Source of the DNA: CAVOHU01 sp963817885
GTDB lineage: Bacteria; Acidobacteriota; Vicinamibacteria; Vicinamibacterales; JAKQTR01
Reading direction: 5' to 3'
Length of the DNA stretch: 64,000 bases
NCBI GenBank assembly: GCA_963817885.1
Contig: CAWFQE010000006.1
Location: 186,001 to 250,000 of the forward strand
The position numbers and the translations under genes were made by a program. The notes below the pieces were generated by a model. It searched no databases. It saw only the letters and a program-made list of their open reading frames with translations, and was not told where the DNA came from. The number at the start of each line of letters is the position of its first letter. The stretch's first letter is position 1. Of this stretch, positions 36,418-45,475 are shown piece by piece.

Positions 36418-36670
36418 GCCCGTCCACCGGCTCCAGCCCGGCGAACCGGGCCGCCTCGAGACTGGTGAAGGCTGAGGCGAAGTCGCCGTTCGAACAACCG
36501 GGTCCAGGGCCATCGCAGGTGGCGCGGATCCGGTCGGTCAGCGTGAAATACCCCTCCGACACGATCGTCAGCAGCGCGTCCCTCGCTGTCTTGAGGGCAC
36601 GTCCTTCCGTAGGTGTTGCGGCACGCCGCAACAGGCGCTCCATCACTCCAGCAGCTTCCACCAGGTTCAT
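36278..36670 (-). CDS. Possible small hypothetical protein, overlapping yqeY
   Basis: A 130-codon frame on the minus strand starts at ATG 36670 with GGAGTGAG upstream and shows a high-GC third codon position through its middle (EGYFTLTDRIRATCDG). It lies about 110 bp downstream of a CGCAACTTGK repeat in the same orientation as those before the Cys-tail genes. It overlaps the 3' end of yqeY by about 140 bp, which argues against it. No homologue is recognised. Confidence 0.35.
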   Translation of the reverse strand: MNLVEAAGVMERLLRRAATPTEGRALKTARDALLTIVSEGYFTLTDRIRATCDGPGPGCSNGDFASAFTSLEAARFAGLEPVDGPISDFPGTPGPADARECRPLTARQGAASPPSSLAPGLMARPPESLR

Positions 36671-36780
36671 TGCGGGGCTCACTCCGGCCGTCCCCTGGGA
36701 CGGTTTGGTCAGACGACCGATTCGTATCTCGTTTCGCGGCAATGCGTTGCATGCAATGTGTCAGTCGGGCTACGAATCGG

Positions 36781-36810
36781 CAAGCGACAAGTTGCGCCAA
36801 GTTGCGACAT
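36781..36810 (-). promoter_or_regulatory. CGCAACTTGK phased repeat site (copy at 36.8 kb)
   Basis: On the minus strand CGCAACTTGG and CGCAACTTGT follow each other directly and end in CGCTTG, the same layout as at 54558 and 59048. It faces the small minus-strand frame at 36278-36670. Confidence 0.65.
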
Positions 36811-36919
36811 TGCCCCGGTTTCTGAACGTGACGCATCGGGGCGATGCAAACTATTCGGGGGGTGCCCTCGTCCAAGACAGTAGACGGAACCGAAGACAAT
36901 CGGTCCATCCTCCTCATTG

Positions 36920-36954
36920 ACGGGCACCTGCTGGCGAGTCGGTGCCCGTTTTTT
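36920..36954 (+). terminator. Strong intrinsic terminator
   Basis: ACGGGCACC and GGTGCCCGT form a 9-bp perfect stem around a 12-nt loop, directly followed by six T. It would end a plus-strand transcript upstream of murJ. Confidence 0.9.
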
Positions 36955-37091
36955 CCTGCCCGCGATTAGACCGGCTGGTCTAAAGGCCGGGCTAGACCCG
37001 TGAGACTCGGGGTGTCAGTGGCCCTAGCGGCGCTGCAGGCCTGGCTGACGCCATCCGCCTTCATCGTCTGTGTTACGCTGGCGACACACCG

Positions 37092-38729
37092 ATGGCGTCC
37101 GTCCAGTCCCAAGCCAGCCAATCCGACCATCCATCGACGCCTCAGATGGCTCGTTCGGCGGGTCTGATCGGGGCTGCGACGATGACCAGCCGCGTCCTCG
37201 GCCTGGTCCGGGACCAGGTGATGGCGTTCATCTTCGGCGGCGGCGACCGGATGGACGCCTTCAACGTGGCGTTTCGCATCCCGAACCTGGTGAGGGACTT
37301 GTTCGCCGAAGGCGCCATGAGCGCCGCCTTCGTCCCGACCTTCACCCGCAGGCTCACACAGGAAGGCCGGGAGTCCGCGTGGCGGCTCGGCAGTCTCGTC
37401 ATCAACGCGCTCATCCTCGCCACCGGCGCCATCGTGCTGGTGGGCATCCTGTTCGCCTGGCCGATTACGAGCTGGTTTGCGAGCGGCTTCGCCAAGGTTC
37501 CCGGCAAGTTCGAGCTCACGGTGACCTTGACGCGCGTGATGTTCCCGTTCCTCACGCTGGTGGCGGTCGCAGCCGCGCTGATGGGCATGTTGAACTCGCT
37601 GCACCGGTTCTTCGTGCCGGCCATCGCCCCCGCCCTCTTCAACGTGATGGCCATCATCTGCACCGTGGGCCTCGCGTATCTGATGCCAGGCCTGGGCCTG
37701 CCCATGATCCTGGCGCCCGCCATCGGCGTCGTGGCCGGCGGGCTGGCCCAGGTCGCCGTGCAGTGGCCGTTGATGCGCCGGGAGGGTTTTCGCTACCAGC
37801 GGGTCGTCGATTTCAGCGATGAGGGCTTGCAGCAGGTCCTGCTGCTGATGGGCCCGGCCGTGATCGGCCTGGCGGCCGTCCAGGTCAACGTGCTGGTCAA
37901 CACGATCCTCGCCACCGACGAGGGGACCGGTGCGGTCACGGCGCTCAATTTCGCGTTCCGCATCATGTACATGCCGATCGGGCTCTTCGGCGTGTCGATC
38001 GCCACGGCCGTGCTGCCGTCCATCAGCCGTCATGCGGCGCGCGACAACCTGGTCGAGATGCGCAACACGGTCTCGAACGGCCTCCGGCTGATGCTGATGC
38101 TCAACGTGCCGGCCACCGTCGGCCTGGTTGCGCTCGCCACGCCGATCACCGCGCTGATCTTCCAGCACGGGCGGTTCACCGCCGCCGAAACCGCGGCGAC
38201 CGCCGCGGCCCTGGTCTGCTACGCGCCGGGCCTGGTGGGCTACTCGGTCGTGAAGATCGGCGGGCCGTCCTTCTACGCCCTGCGCGACAGCCGCACGCCG
38301 GTGCTCGTGTCGGTCGCGACGATGGGCGTGAATATCCTGCTGAACGTCACGCTGGTGAAGGTGCTCGGGTTCAAGGGCCTCGCCCTGGGGACGGCAGCCG
38401 CCGCCATCTTCAACGCGGTGGCCCTGCTCGTCCTGCTGCGCGGGCGGCTGGGCGGCATCGACGGCCGGCGCATGGCGACGGCCTTCGCCAAGATCACCGT
38501 CGCGTCCCTCGCCATGGGGCTTGCCGCCTGGGGCCTGAACGCCGCGCTGGCGCAATGGCTCGGCACCTCGACGATCGTCCTCCGCCTGATCGAGGTCGGC
38601 GTGGCCATTGTCGGCGGCCTGATCGTGCTCGATGCCGCGGCGAGAGCGCTCCACATCGCGGAGTTCCTCGAGGCTCGACACCTGGTCGTCTCACGCGTGG
38701 CGCGCATGCGAGGGCAGGCCGCAGGCTGA
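37092..38729 (+). CDS. murJ: Lipid II flippase MurJ (MviN)
   Basis: MurJ moves lipid II from the cytoplasmic to the periplasmic side of the inner membrane. The 545-residue protein has about 14 membrane helices and the family opening TMTSRVLGLVRDQVMAFIFG with its conserved arginine, then RIPNLVRDLFAEGAMSAAFVP. The protein completes the lipid II pathway whose synthesis genes lie in the dcw cluster. The stop TGA overlaps the next ATG (TGATG). An ATG at 37146 is an alternative start. Confidence 0.96.
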   Translation: MASVQSQASQSDHPSTPQMARSAGLIGAATMTSRVLGLVRDQVMAFIFGGGDRMDAFNVAFRIPNLVRDLFAEGAMSAAFVPTFTRRLTQEGRESAWRLGSLVINALILATGAIVLVGILFAWPITSWFASGFAKVPGKFELTVTLTRVMFPFLTLVAVAAALMGMLNSLHRFFVPAIAPALFNVMAIICTVGLAYLMPGLGLPMILAPAIGVVAGGLAQVAVQWPLMRREGFRYQRVVDFSDEGLQQVLLLMGPAVIGLAAVQVNVLVNTILATDEGTGAVTALNFAFRIMYMPIGLFGVSIATAVLPSISRHAARDNLVEMRNTVSNGLRLMLMLNVPATVGLVALATPITALIFQHGRFTAAETAATAAALVCYAPGLVGYSVVKIGGPSFYALRDSRTPVLVSVATMGVNILLNVTLVKVLGFKGLALGTAAAAIFNAVALLVLLRGRLGGIDGRRMATAFAKITVASLAMGLAAWGLNAALAQWLGTSTIVLRLIEVGVAIVGGLIVLDAAARALHIAEFLEARHLVVSRVARMRGQAAG

Positions 38730-39911
38730 TGGCGGGGACGAAGCTCGATCCGACGGTGCTCCGGCTGGCGAGCGGCCACGGCGTCTCGGACGCGTACAGC
38801 AACCTGTACGCGCCGCTGCTGCCGCTGCTGATCCCGCGCTTGGGCCTGTCGTTGACCGCCGCCGGAACCCTCGCGATGATCTACCAGCTCGCCGCCTCGG
38901 TGTCGCAGCTGGCCTTCGGCCACATCGCCGATCGGTGGAGGCCCCGCACCCTGCTGGTCGTCGGGTTCGATCGTGTCCGTGTCGGTGATGAGCCTGATTG
39001 GCCTGGCCTGGTCGACGCCCACGCTGTGCGCGGTACTGATCGTCGGCGGCCTCGGCGGCGCCGCCTACCACCCGACCGCGGCCGGCATGGTGCAGCGGCT
39101 CGGCGGAACCACGCGCGGGCTGGCGATGGCCGTCCACATCACGGCCGGGTCGGTCGGCTACGCGGTGGCGCCCGTGCTGTTCGCGCCCTTCATCGAACGG
39201 TTCGGTCTTGCCTGGACGCCCGTGCTCGCGGTGCCTGGTCTCATCATCCTGGCGACGGTCTCGCTTCGATTGCCGGGGATGTTGCCTCTCGGGCACGGGT
39301 CGAGGACGGGATTGAGGGCGCTCAAGCCATTTGCCCGGCCGCTGTTCCTCCTGTATCTCATCGTTGTCATGCGGACGCTGACCTCGTTGAGCTTCGGCAC
39401 GTTCGTGCCAGTGTTGCTGACCGGAAGAGGATGGAGCGTGGGCGCGGCCGCCGCCGCGGTGTCGGTTTACTATTTCTCGAGCAGCGTTGGAGGCATGATG
39501 GGAGGCCCGCTGGCGGATCGGATCGGGCCCAGGCGCGTGATCGGCTGGTCGATGCTGCTCGCGGTCCCGCTGCTCGCTGTTGCGCCAGGCCTGTCGGGAT
39601 GGCCGTTCCTGATCGTGCTGGCCGCAGGGGGCGTAGCCCTCCAGTCCACGCTTCCGGTGAACGTCACCTTCGCGCATACCATCGCGCCGGTCAGCGCAGC
39701 AACGGTATCATCGTTGATGATGGGTGTCGCGTGGGGGACCGGGGGGCTGGCGGCGCCGGCGGTCGGCATGCTGGCCGATCGGATCGGCGTCCCGCACGCG
39801 CTGACACTGATTGCATTCCTGCCGCTGGTGGCGGCCGGGTGCTCGATCCTGCTGCCCCGGACCGGGGATGGCTACGCCCTGGCGGAGGGCACGGACGCGT
39901 TCGGCACCTGA
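38729..39911 (+). pseudogene. MFS transporter (fosmidomycin-resistance-like) with one +1 frame break
   Basis: Two frames together make an intact 393-residue major facilitator transporter with about 12 helices. The first starts at ATG 38729 and ends in ADRWRPRTLLVVG. The second continues with IVSVSVMSLIGLA, GGLGGAAYHPTAAGMVQ and the second-half motif GGPLADRIGPRRVIGW. GxGGxxYHP is typical of the Fsr subfamily. Dropping one base in GGGTTCG at about 38963-38967 restores the frame, giving 1182 nt. Sequence error is more likely than decay, since the rest has no stop codons. Confidence 0.8.
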
Positions 39912-39949
39912 GGCCCGGCAGGTCTCGCAATGCCCGGGTGGGAGCGGCC

Positions 39950-40708
39950 ATGCGCACTGGATCTCCGTATTCGACGACTGTCTCTTTCGGGCCCGGCGCC
40001 ATGACGCCGGCGGTCCGCGCCCTGATTGTCGCCAACGTCGCGGTCTACCTGGTCATGGTGATCGTGCCGCCCATCAGCGACACGATGACCCTGATGCTCG
40101 GGCTCATCCCGGCGGCCGTCGTGAAGAGCTTCTGGATCTGGCAACCCGTCACCTACATGTTCCTGCACGGAGGCCTGTTCCATATCCTGTTCAACATGCT
40201 CGCGCTGTGGATGTTCGGCGTGGAGCTCGAGCGGATGTGGGGCTCGAGGTTCTTCGTGAAGTTCTACGCGGTGGCGGGCCTGGGCGCGGCGGCGACGACC
40301 ATCCTGCTGTCGTTTCTGCCGTTCGACTTCGCCGACGTGCTGTACCGGTCGGTGACGATCGGCGCCTCGGGCGCCATCTACGGGCTGCTGCTGGCCTACG
40401 GTCTGTACTTCCCCGATCGGCCGATCTACATCTACATGATCTTCCCGATCCCGGCGAAGTACTTCGTCCTGATCATGGGCGCGATCTCGTTCCTCTCGTC
40501 GATTGGCGGCGCCGGCGGCGGCGTGGCTCACGCGGCGCACCTGGGCGGCCTGGTGTCGGGCTATCTCTACCTGAAGACGGGCCGCGGACACCCGATTATC
40601 GAATTTCGCTACCGCTGGTCGAAATGGAAGCTGGCGCGAACGCGCCGGAAGTTCGAGATCCACAAGGGCGGGCGCGGCGGGGAACCGCCGAATCGATGGG
40701 TGAACTAG
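39950..40708 (+). CDS. Rhomboid family intramembrane serine protease
   Basis: The 252-residue protein has six or so membrane helices and the rhomboid catalytic dyad: S140 in GASGAIYG and H197 in the HLGGLVSG helix. The loop-1 motif WQPVTYMFLHGGLFHILFNM has the conserved HxxxxHxxxN pattern. Rhomboids cut membrane-spanning substrates within the bilayer. GGGAGCGG precedes ATG 39950. Its stop codon directly abuts an inverted repeat element. Confidence 0.92.
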   Translation: MRTGSPYSTTVSFGPGAMTPAVRALIVANVAVYLVMVIVPPISDTMTLMLGLIPAAVVKSFWIWQPVTYMFLHGGLFHILFNMLALWMFGVELERMWGSRFFVKFYAVAGLGAAATTILLSFLPFDFADVLYRSVTIGASGAIYGLLLAYGLYFPDRPIYIYMIFPIPAKYFVLIMGAISFLSSIGGAGGGVAHAAHLGGLVSGYLYLKTGRGHPIIEFRYRWSKWKLARTRRKFEIHKGGRGGEPPNRWVN

Positions 40709-40964
40709 GTTAAGGTTATAGGTTACAGGTTACAGGTCAGAGGTCATAGGTTACAGGTTATAGGAGGTGGCAGGTGACAGGTAGTAGACCGTGAGCCACG
40801 GGATGTGGGGACGAAGACTTTCGCATACTGTGACGTTCAATGCGCGAAGTGCCGTAGCCCGGGATTTGTGCCCCGGCTCCTCCGACCTCTGACCTGTGAG
40901 CGTGACTGTGAGCGGTAACCCGTCTGTAACCTGTAACCTGTAACCTGTAACCTACAACCTACTC
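40709..40964. repeat. 256-bp inverted element of AGGTTAC-type heptamers between two convergent stop codons
   Basis: The left arm (40709-40790) is about ten degenerate copies of the heptamer AGGTTAC/AGGTCAG. The right arm (40884-40964) is the inverse complement, mostly TAACCTG. The element fills the whole gap from the rhomboid TAG to the SDR stop. Between the arms lies about 95 bp of unique sequence. It could fold into one long hairpin and may act as a bidirectional terminator or be a non-autonomous mobile repeat. Confidence 0.85.
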
Positions 40965-41754
40965 ACATAAGCGCCTTCACGTATCCGCCGTCCACCTGGA
41001 TGGTCGTGCCCGTGATGTAGCTGCCCCGATCCGAGGCGAGGAAGGCGACGAGATCACCGATCTCCGATGGTTCCGCCATTCGCCCGAGCGGGATGTTCTG
41101 CACGGTCCGTTTCTCCACGACATCGAGCGCAACGCCTTCGCGTCGCGCCGTGGCCTCGGCCAGCTCGACCACCCGCGAGGTCCGGGAGTATCCCGGCGCG
41201 ATGCAGTTCACCAGGATGCCATCACGCGCCAGCTCGGTGGCCAGCGTCTTCGAGAACCCGACGACGGCAGGCCGAAGGGCGTTGGAGAGCACCAGGCCGG
41301 CGATGGGCTGCTTGGTGGAGATCGAGGTCACCTGGATGATGCGGCCGCCGCCGCGCTTCCGCATGTGGGGCACCGATTCGGCGCAGAGCTGCACCGTGCT
41401 CAGCAGCACGAGATCGATCGCCTCGCGCCAGTCGGACTCGGTCAGGGCGCTCGACAATCCAGCCTTCGGCCCGCCGGTGTTGGTCACCAGGATGTCGAGG
41501 CCGCCGAAATGCTGGACGGTCTGGTGGACGAGCCGTGAAATGTCGGCCCGCCTGCTGAGGTCGGCCGCGATCGCCAGCACTTCGGACCCGGTCGAGGCCT
41601 GGATTTCGGCGGCGGTCGCTTCGAGGGTCGACATGGTGCGGGCGCAGATCGCGACCCTGGCGCCCTCCGAGGCCAGCGCGAGCGCGGCCGCTTTTCCCAG
41701 TCCCTGGCTGGCCGCGCAGACCAGCGCGATCTTCCCCTTGAGACCTGTCTCCAT
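40963..41754 (-). CDS. SDR family oxidoreductase lacking the usual catalytic tyrosine
   Basis: The 263-residue classical SDR resembles FabG-type 3-oxoacyl reductases. The cofactor loop reads ALVCAASQGLGKAAA, NTGG is present in LVTNTGGPKAG, and VNCIAPGYSRT follows the active site. Where YxxxK is expected it has LSNALRPAVVGFSKTLA, so the tyrosine is absent, as in a known SDR subgroup. ATG 41754 was chosen because GGGGAG lies 8 nt upstream. Substrate unknown. Confidence 0.85.
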   Translation of the reverse strand: METGLKGKIALVCAASQGLGKAAALALASEGARVAICARTMSTLEATAAEIQASTGSEVLAIAADLSRRADISRLVHQTVQHFGGLDILVTNTGGPKAGLSSALTESDWREAIDLVLLSTVQLCAESVPHMRKRGGGRIIQVTSISTKQPIAGLVLSNALRPAVVGFSKTLATELARDGILVNCIAPGYSRTSRVVELAEATARREGVALDVVEKRTVQNIPLGRMAEPSEIGDLVAFLASDRGSYITGTTIQVDGGYVKALM

Positions 41755-41805
41755 GATCGTCACTCCCCGTGAGGTTCCCGGGCCGGTGTCGCCCGAACCT
41801 CGAGT

Positions 41806-42168
41806 CTATTTCCGGAAGTAGTCGTCGGTCTTGTCGAGCCAGTCCTGCCGGATCGGGCTGAACACATCGAGCTCGAAGGTGTCCTCCAGCGCTTCCGCCT
41901 GGTGCGGCACCATCGAGGGGATGTGCAGCACCTCCCCTTCGCGGACGGTCAGCTCCTCGCCGCCCACGAGGAACTTCAGAACCCCCTGGAGGATGTAGGT
42001 CATCTGCTCGCTGTCGTGCTGGTGGGTCGGCACGAGGGCGCCCTTCTTCAGGTAGATCTGCGCCAGCATCTCACGCTCGCCCGTCACGAGCTTGCGCGAG
42101 ATCATCTCGGTGACTTTCTCCAGGGCAATTTCGTCCCACCGGTAATGTCGGACCATCGGATGTGGCAT
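41806..42168 (-). CDS. Small cupin-domain protein
   Basis: The 120-residue protein is a single cupin beta-barrel. Motif 1 is PTHQHDSEQMTYILQG with two histidines and a glutamate, motif 2 is GEVLHIPSMVPHQAE with the third histidine. These bind a divalent metal, so it could be a small dioxygenase, isomerase or sensor. It is 51 bp upstream of the SDR gene on the same strand, and they may share a pathway. Confidence 0.88.
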   Translation of the reverse strand: MPHPMVRHYRWDEIALEKVTEMISRKLVTGEREMLAQIYLKKGALVPTHQHDSEQMTYILQGVLKFLVGGEELTVREGEVLHIPSMVPHQAEALEDTFELDVFSPIRQDWLDKTDDYFRK

Positions 42169-42260
42169 GGTGATGCTCGAAATGTGAAGACCGCCGCCGG
42201 GGCGGCTTCGGGATTTCGGGGGGCGCCCCCCTTCGGGACGGAGGCGTGATTATAGCACTC

Positions 42261-42286
42261 GTACCGCAATGGTATACTTTCGGTAC
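42261..42286 (+). promoter_or_regulatory. Promoter-like TATACT within a GTACCG/CGGTAC inverted repeat
   Basis: GTACCG (42261-42266) and CGGTAC (42281-42286) flank a -10-like TATACT (42273-42278) in the divergent gap between the cupin and E1 genes. The -35 is weak (TTATAG at 42250). A repressor bound to the repeat would cover the -10. Confidence 0.5.
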
Positions 42287-42345
42287 AGGCTTACCTGCAC
42301 CTTCGAACCGTGCGATCAGCCGAAGAAACCACTGAACGGCGGGAC

Positions 42346-44442
42346 ATGCCCGACACCGGCGAGATTCTCGGCCCGGACGCGCTGAAGAACGCCTACCGGG
42401 TAATGTACCTGTCCCGGAAGATCGACGACAAGGAAATCCAGCTCAAGAACCAGAGCCAGATTTTCTTCCAGATCAGCGGCGCCGGCCACGAGGCGATCCT
42501 GGTGGCGGCCGGCCTGACCCTGCGTCCCGCCTACGACTGGTTCTACCCCTACTATCGCGATCGGGCGCTGTGCCTGATGCTGGGCGTTACGCCGTTCGAG
42601 ATGTTCCTCCAGGCCGTTGGCGCGGCGTCGGATCCCGCCTCCGGCGGACGCCAGATGCCGTCGCACTGGGGCAATCGGCCGCTCAACATCGTGTCGCAGG
42701 GCAGCCCGACGGGATCGCAGTGCCTGCAGGCCGTGGGATCGGCGGAGGCCGGACGGCTCTACGAGAAGCTGACCGGCATCGAGGGACGCACGAGCTGCTT
42801 CCGCCAGGACGAGGTCGTCTACGTGTCGATCGGTGAGGGAACGACCAGCCAGGGCGAGTTCTGGGAATCGCTGAACACGGCGTGCAATCTCCGCCTGCCT
42901 GTGGTGTACCTGGTCGAGGACAACGGGTGGGCCATCTCGGTGCCGGTCGATGTCCAGACCGCCGGCGGAAGCATCAGCCGGCTGGTCCGATCGTTCCCGG
43001 ACCTGCTGGTGACCACCTGCGACGGCACCGACATGGCGGATAGCTACAGGGCGATGCGCGAGGCAGTGGCCCACGCGCGCGCACGGCTGGGCCCTGCGCT
43101 CGTGCACGCGACGGTCATCCGGCCGTACTCGCATTCCCTGTCCGATGACGAGCGGCTCTACAAGACGCCGGAAGAACGCGAGGAAGAGGCTCGCCGGGAT
43201 CCGGTGAAGAAGCTCGCGCGGTCGCTGCAGGACCGCGGGTACGCGAGTGAGAAGGACATCGAGTCCATCCAGGCTGAGGTCGAACGCGAGGTGAACGAGG
43301 CCGCCGAGCGTGCGCTCAAGGCGGCGAAGCCAGCGCGCGATACGGCCGCGCTCTGGGTGTACTCGCCCGACGTGGATCCGTCCTCCGACCAGTTTGCGAC
43401 CGACGCGCGGCCCGACGGCAAGCCCGACACCATGGTGGCGGCGATCAACCGCACGCTGAAGGACGAGATGGCGCGCAGCCCGAACATCGTCGTGTTCGGA
43501 GAGGACGTGGCCGACTGCAGCCGCCCGGAACACCTCGAAACGGTGCCCGGCAAGGGCGGGGTGTTCAAGGTCACGCACGGGCTCCAGCGCATGTTCGGCG
43601 GCGACCGTGTCTTCAATTCCCTGCTGGCGGAAGCCAGCATCATCGGACGCGGCGTGGGCATGGCCCTGCGCGGTCTCAAGCCCGTGGTGGAGATCCAGTT
43701 CTTCGACTACATCTGGCCCGCCATGCAGCAGCTGCGCGACGAGATGTCCATGATGCGCTACCGGTCGGGGAACACCTGGTCGTGCCCGATGGTGGTGCGG
43801 GTGCCGATCGGCGGCTACCTGCGCGGCGGGGCGCCCTACCACAGCCAGTCGGGCGAGAGCATCTTCGCGCACTGTCCGGGCATCCGCATCGCGTTTCCGT
43901 CGAACGCCATCGACGCCGCCGGGCTGCTGCGCACCTCGATACGATGCGATGACCCGGTGATGTTCCTCGAGCACAAGCACCTCTACCGCCAGACCTACAA
44001 CAAGGGCGAGTACCCGGGCCCCGACTACATGGTGCCCTTCGGCCGGGCCGCCTGGAGGCGCGAGGGCGCGGACATCGCGATCATCACCTGGGGCGCCGTC
44101 GTCCAACGCGCAATCGTTGCGGCTCAGCAGGCGGAGAAGGAAGGGACGAGCGTCGGCGTCCTCGATCTGCGGACGCTGGTGCCCTGCGACTGGGACGCCA
44201 TCGCGGACGCGGTCAAACGGACCAGCCGCGTCATCGTCGCCCACGAGGATCAGCTGACCTGCGGCTTCGGCGCGGAGATCGCGGCGCGGATTTCCGAAGG
44301 CCTGTTCGAGTTCCTCGATGCGCCGGTCACGCGAGTGGCGTCGCTCGACACGCCGGTCGCCTACAGCCCGGATCTCGAGGAAGCCATCCTGCCCAACGCC
44401 GGAAATCTGCTGGACGCGATTCGCTCGTTGGCACGCTACTAG
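42346..44442 (+). CDS. Fused alpha-beta E1 component of a 2-oxoacid dehydrogenase
   Basis: The 698-residue protein joins both E1 subunits of a branched-chain 2-oxoacid or acetoin-type dehydrogenase. The alpha half has the TPP motif GEGTTSQGEFWESLNTA (GEG where GDG is usual) and EDNGWAISVP, and a helical linker with TPEEREEEARRDP and DIESIQAEVEREV. The beta half has FGEDVADCSRPEH, LAEASIIGRGVGMAL and AHCPGIRIAFPSNAIDA. It decarboxylates a 2-oxoacid and acylates lipoyl-E2; no E2 or E3 gene is nearby. ATG 42346 was chosen, GTG 42310 is possible. Confidence 0.93.
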   Translation: MPDTGEILGPDALKNAYRVMYLSRKIDDKEIQLKNQSQIFFQISGAGHEAILVAAGLTLRPAYDWFYPYYRDRALCLMLGVTPFEMFLQAVGAASDPASGGRQMPSHWGNRPLNIVSQGSPTGSQCLQAVGSAEAGRLYEKLTGIEGRTSCFRQDEVVYVSIGEGTTSQGEFWESLNTACNLRLPVVYLVEDNGWAISVPVDVQTAGGSISRLVRSFPDLLVTTCDGTDMADSYRAMREAVAHARARLGPALVHATVIRPYSHSLSDDERLYKTPEEREEEARRDPVKKLARSLQDRGYASEKDIESIQAEVEREVNEAAERALKAAKPARDTAALWVYSPDVDPSSDQFATDARPDGKPDTMVAAINRTLKDEMARSPNIVVFGEDVADCSRPEHLETVPGKGGVFKVTHGLQRMFGGDRVFNSLLAEASIIGRGVGMALRGLKPVVEIQFFDYIWPAMQQLRDEMSMMRYRSGNTWSCPMVVRVPIGGYLRGGAPYHSQSGESIFAHCPGIRIAFPSNAIDAAGLLRTSIRCDDPVMFLEHKHLYRQTYNKGEYPGPDYMVPFGRAAWRREGADIAIITWGAVVQRAIVAAQQAEKEGTSVGVLDLRTLVPCDWDAIADAVKRTSRVIVAHEDQLTCGFGAEIAARISEGLFEFLDAPVTRVASLDTPVAYSPDLEEAILPNAGNLLDAIRSLARY

Positions 44443-44498
44443 CGGCCGGAGGCACGTTCAGCGCGTCACCCGGCCGCCCGCCGAATTGAAACGTGTCC

Positions 44499-44528
44499 TT
44501 TACTGGTCACGGGCGCCTACGTTATCCT
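44499..44528 (+). promoter_or_regulatory. Weak putative promoter upstream of atpB
   Basis: TTTACT (44499-44504) and TATCCT (44523-44528) are 18 bp apart in the 223-bp gap before atpB. It is the best sigma-70-like match in this gap. Confidence 0.35.
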
Positions 44529-44665
44529 TATGTCTTTGCACGCGCGGCTCGCGAGCAGCCCATCGGGCCTCGAGCCGGGGAAGGCCTGCGCCTCCCCGGC
44601 CGCGGCAGGTCGGCGGACAGCCGGGCCAGGCGCGCCGCACTCCTCGGGAACGCTTCGGGACGGAC

Positions 44666-45475
44666 ATGGAAAAGCTGGAACATCAACTGTGGATCGTCCA
44701 GGCGGCCAACGCGCTCTTCGGATCGCTGGTGGCCCGCCTGCTCACCGCCCTGGGCTTTCACGTCAAGCCGGGCGCTGAGGTGATTCCGCCCTACCTGGTG
44801 ATGGTCTGGCTGGTCGTCATCGTGCTCTCGGCGCTGGCGTTCTTCCTGCGGTCGCGGCTGAGCGTGGAGCACCCGGGGAAGCTGCAGATCGTGTTCGAAG
44901 ACCTGGTTGGCGCACTCGGCGGCATGCTCGAGGACATCGTCGGGCCCACGGGCCGGAATTACCTGACGCTGGTCGGCACGATCGGGTTCTTCATCCTGGC
45001 GTGCAACCTGATGGGCCTGATCCCGGGGCTGATGTCGCCCACCACCAGCATCAACGTCACGCTGGGCTGTGCGCTGACCGTGTGGGTCTACTACCACATC
45101 CAGGGCGTCAAGGAGCAGGGGCTGCTGTCGTATCTGAAGCACTTCGCCGCGCCGCCGGGCGCGCCGATCTTCATCGCGCCCATCATGCTCCCCATCGAGA
45201 TCATCAGCCACTTCTCGCGCGTGCTGTCGCTGTCGCTGCGGCTGTTCGGCAACATCTTCGGCGAGGAACTGGTCATCCTGATCCTGTTCAGCATCGTGCC
45301 GTTCCTGGTGCCGCTTCCCATGATGTTCCTCGGGATCATCACGGCGACGCTGCAGGCGTTCATCTTCATCATGCTGACGATGATCTACCTGGGAGGCGCG
45401 GTGGCGGCCGAGCACGGGCACGATGCGGAGCAGGGGCATGGAACGGTCCGGCACGCCGAGGGCGTGGCGGCCTGA
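44666..45475 (+). CDS. atpB: ATP synthase F0 subunit a
   Basis: Subunit a forms the two half-channels that bring ions to the c-ring of ATP synthase. The 269-residue product has the family's membrane helices, the essential arginine in SLSLRLFGNIFGEELV and the final helix block TATLQAFIFIMLTMIYLGGA. The last residues are His-rich (AEHGHDAEQGHG). ATG 44666 starts the typical amphipathic N-terminus. It is followed by atpE; other F1 genes are not in the window. Confidence 0.95.
   Translation: MEKLEHQLWIVQAANALFGSLVARLLTALGFHVKPGAEVIPPYLVMVWLVVIVLSALAFFLRSRLSVEHPGKLQIVFEDLVGALGGMLEDIVGPTGRNYLTLVGTIGFFILACNLMGLIPGLMSPTTSINVTLGCALTVWVYYHIQGVKEQGLLSYLKHFAAPPGAPIFIAPIMLPIEIISHFSRVLSLSLRLFGNIFGEELVILILFSIVPFLVPLPMMFLGIITATLQAFIFIMLTMIYLGGAVAAEHGHDAEQGHGTVRHAEGVAA

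Larger units (their letters stand above)
36418..37091. other. 674-bp region without a confident gene
   Basis: Besides the doubtful minus-strand frame, this region contains a CGCAACTTGK repeat site, a structured segment with CGTCCAAGACAGTAG at 36869-36883 and a strong plus-strand terminator at 36920-36954. The combination suggests a short untranslated RNA ending at the terminator. It does not look like RNase P RNA, tmRNA or SRP RNA. Confidence 0.5.

Noticed and set aside
38729..39911. Programmed frameshifting in the MFS gene
   Set aside because: The site GTCGTCGGGTTCG has no known slippery motif or stimulating structure; a sequence error is simpler.
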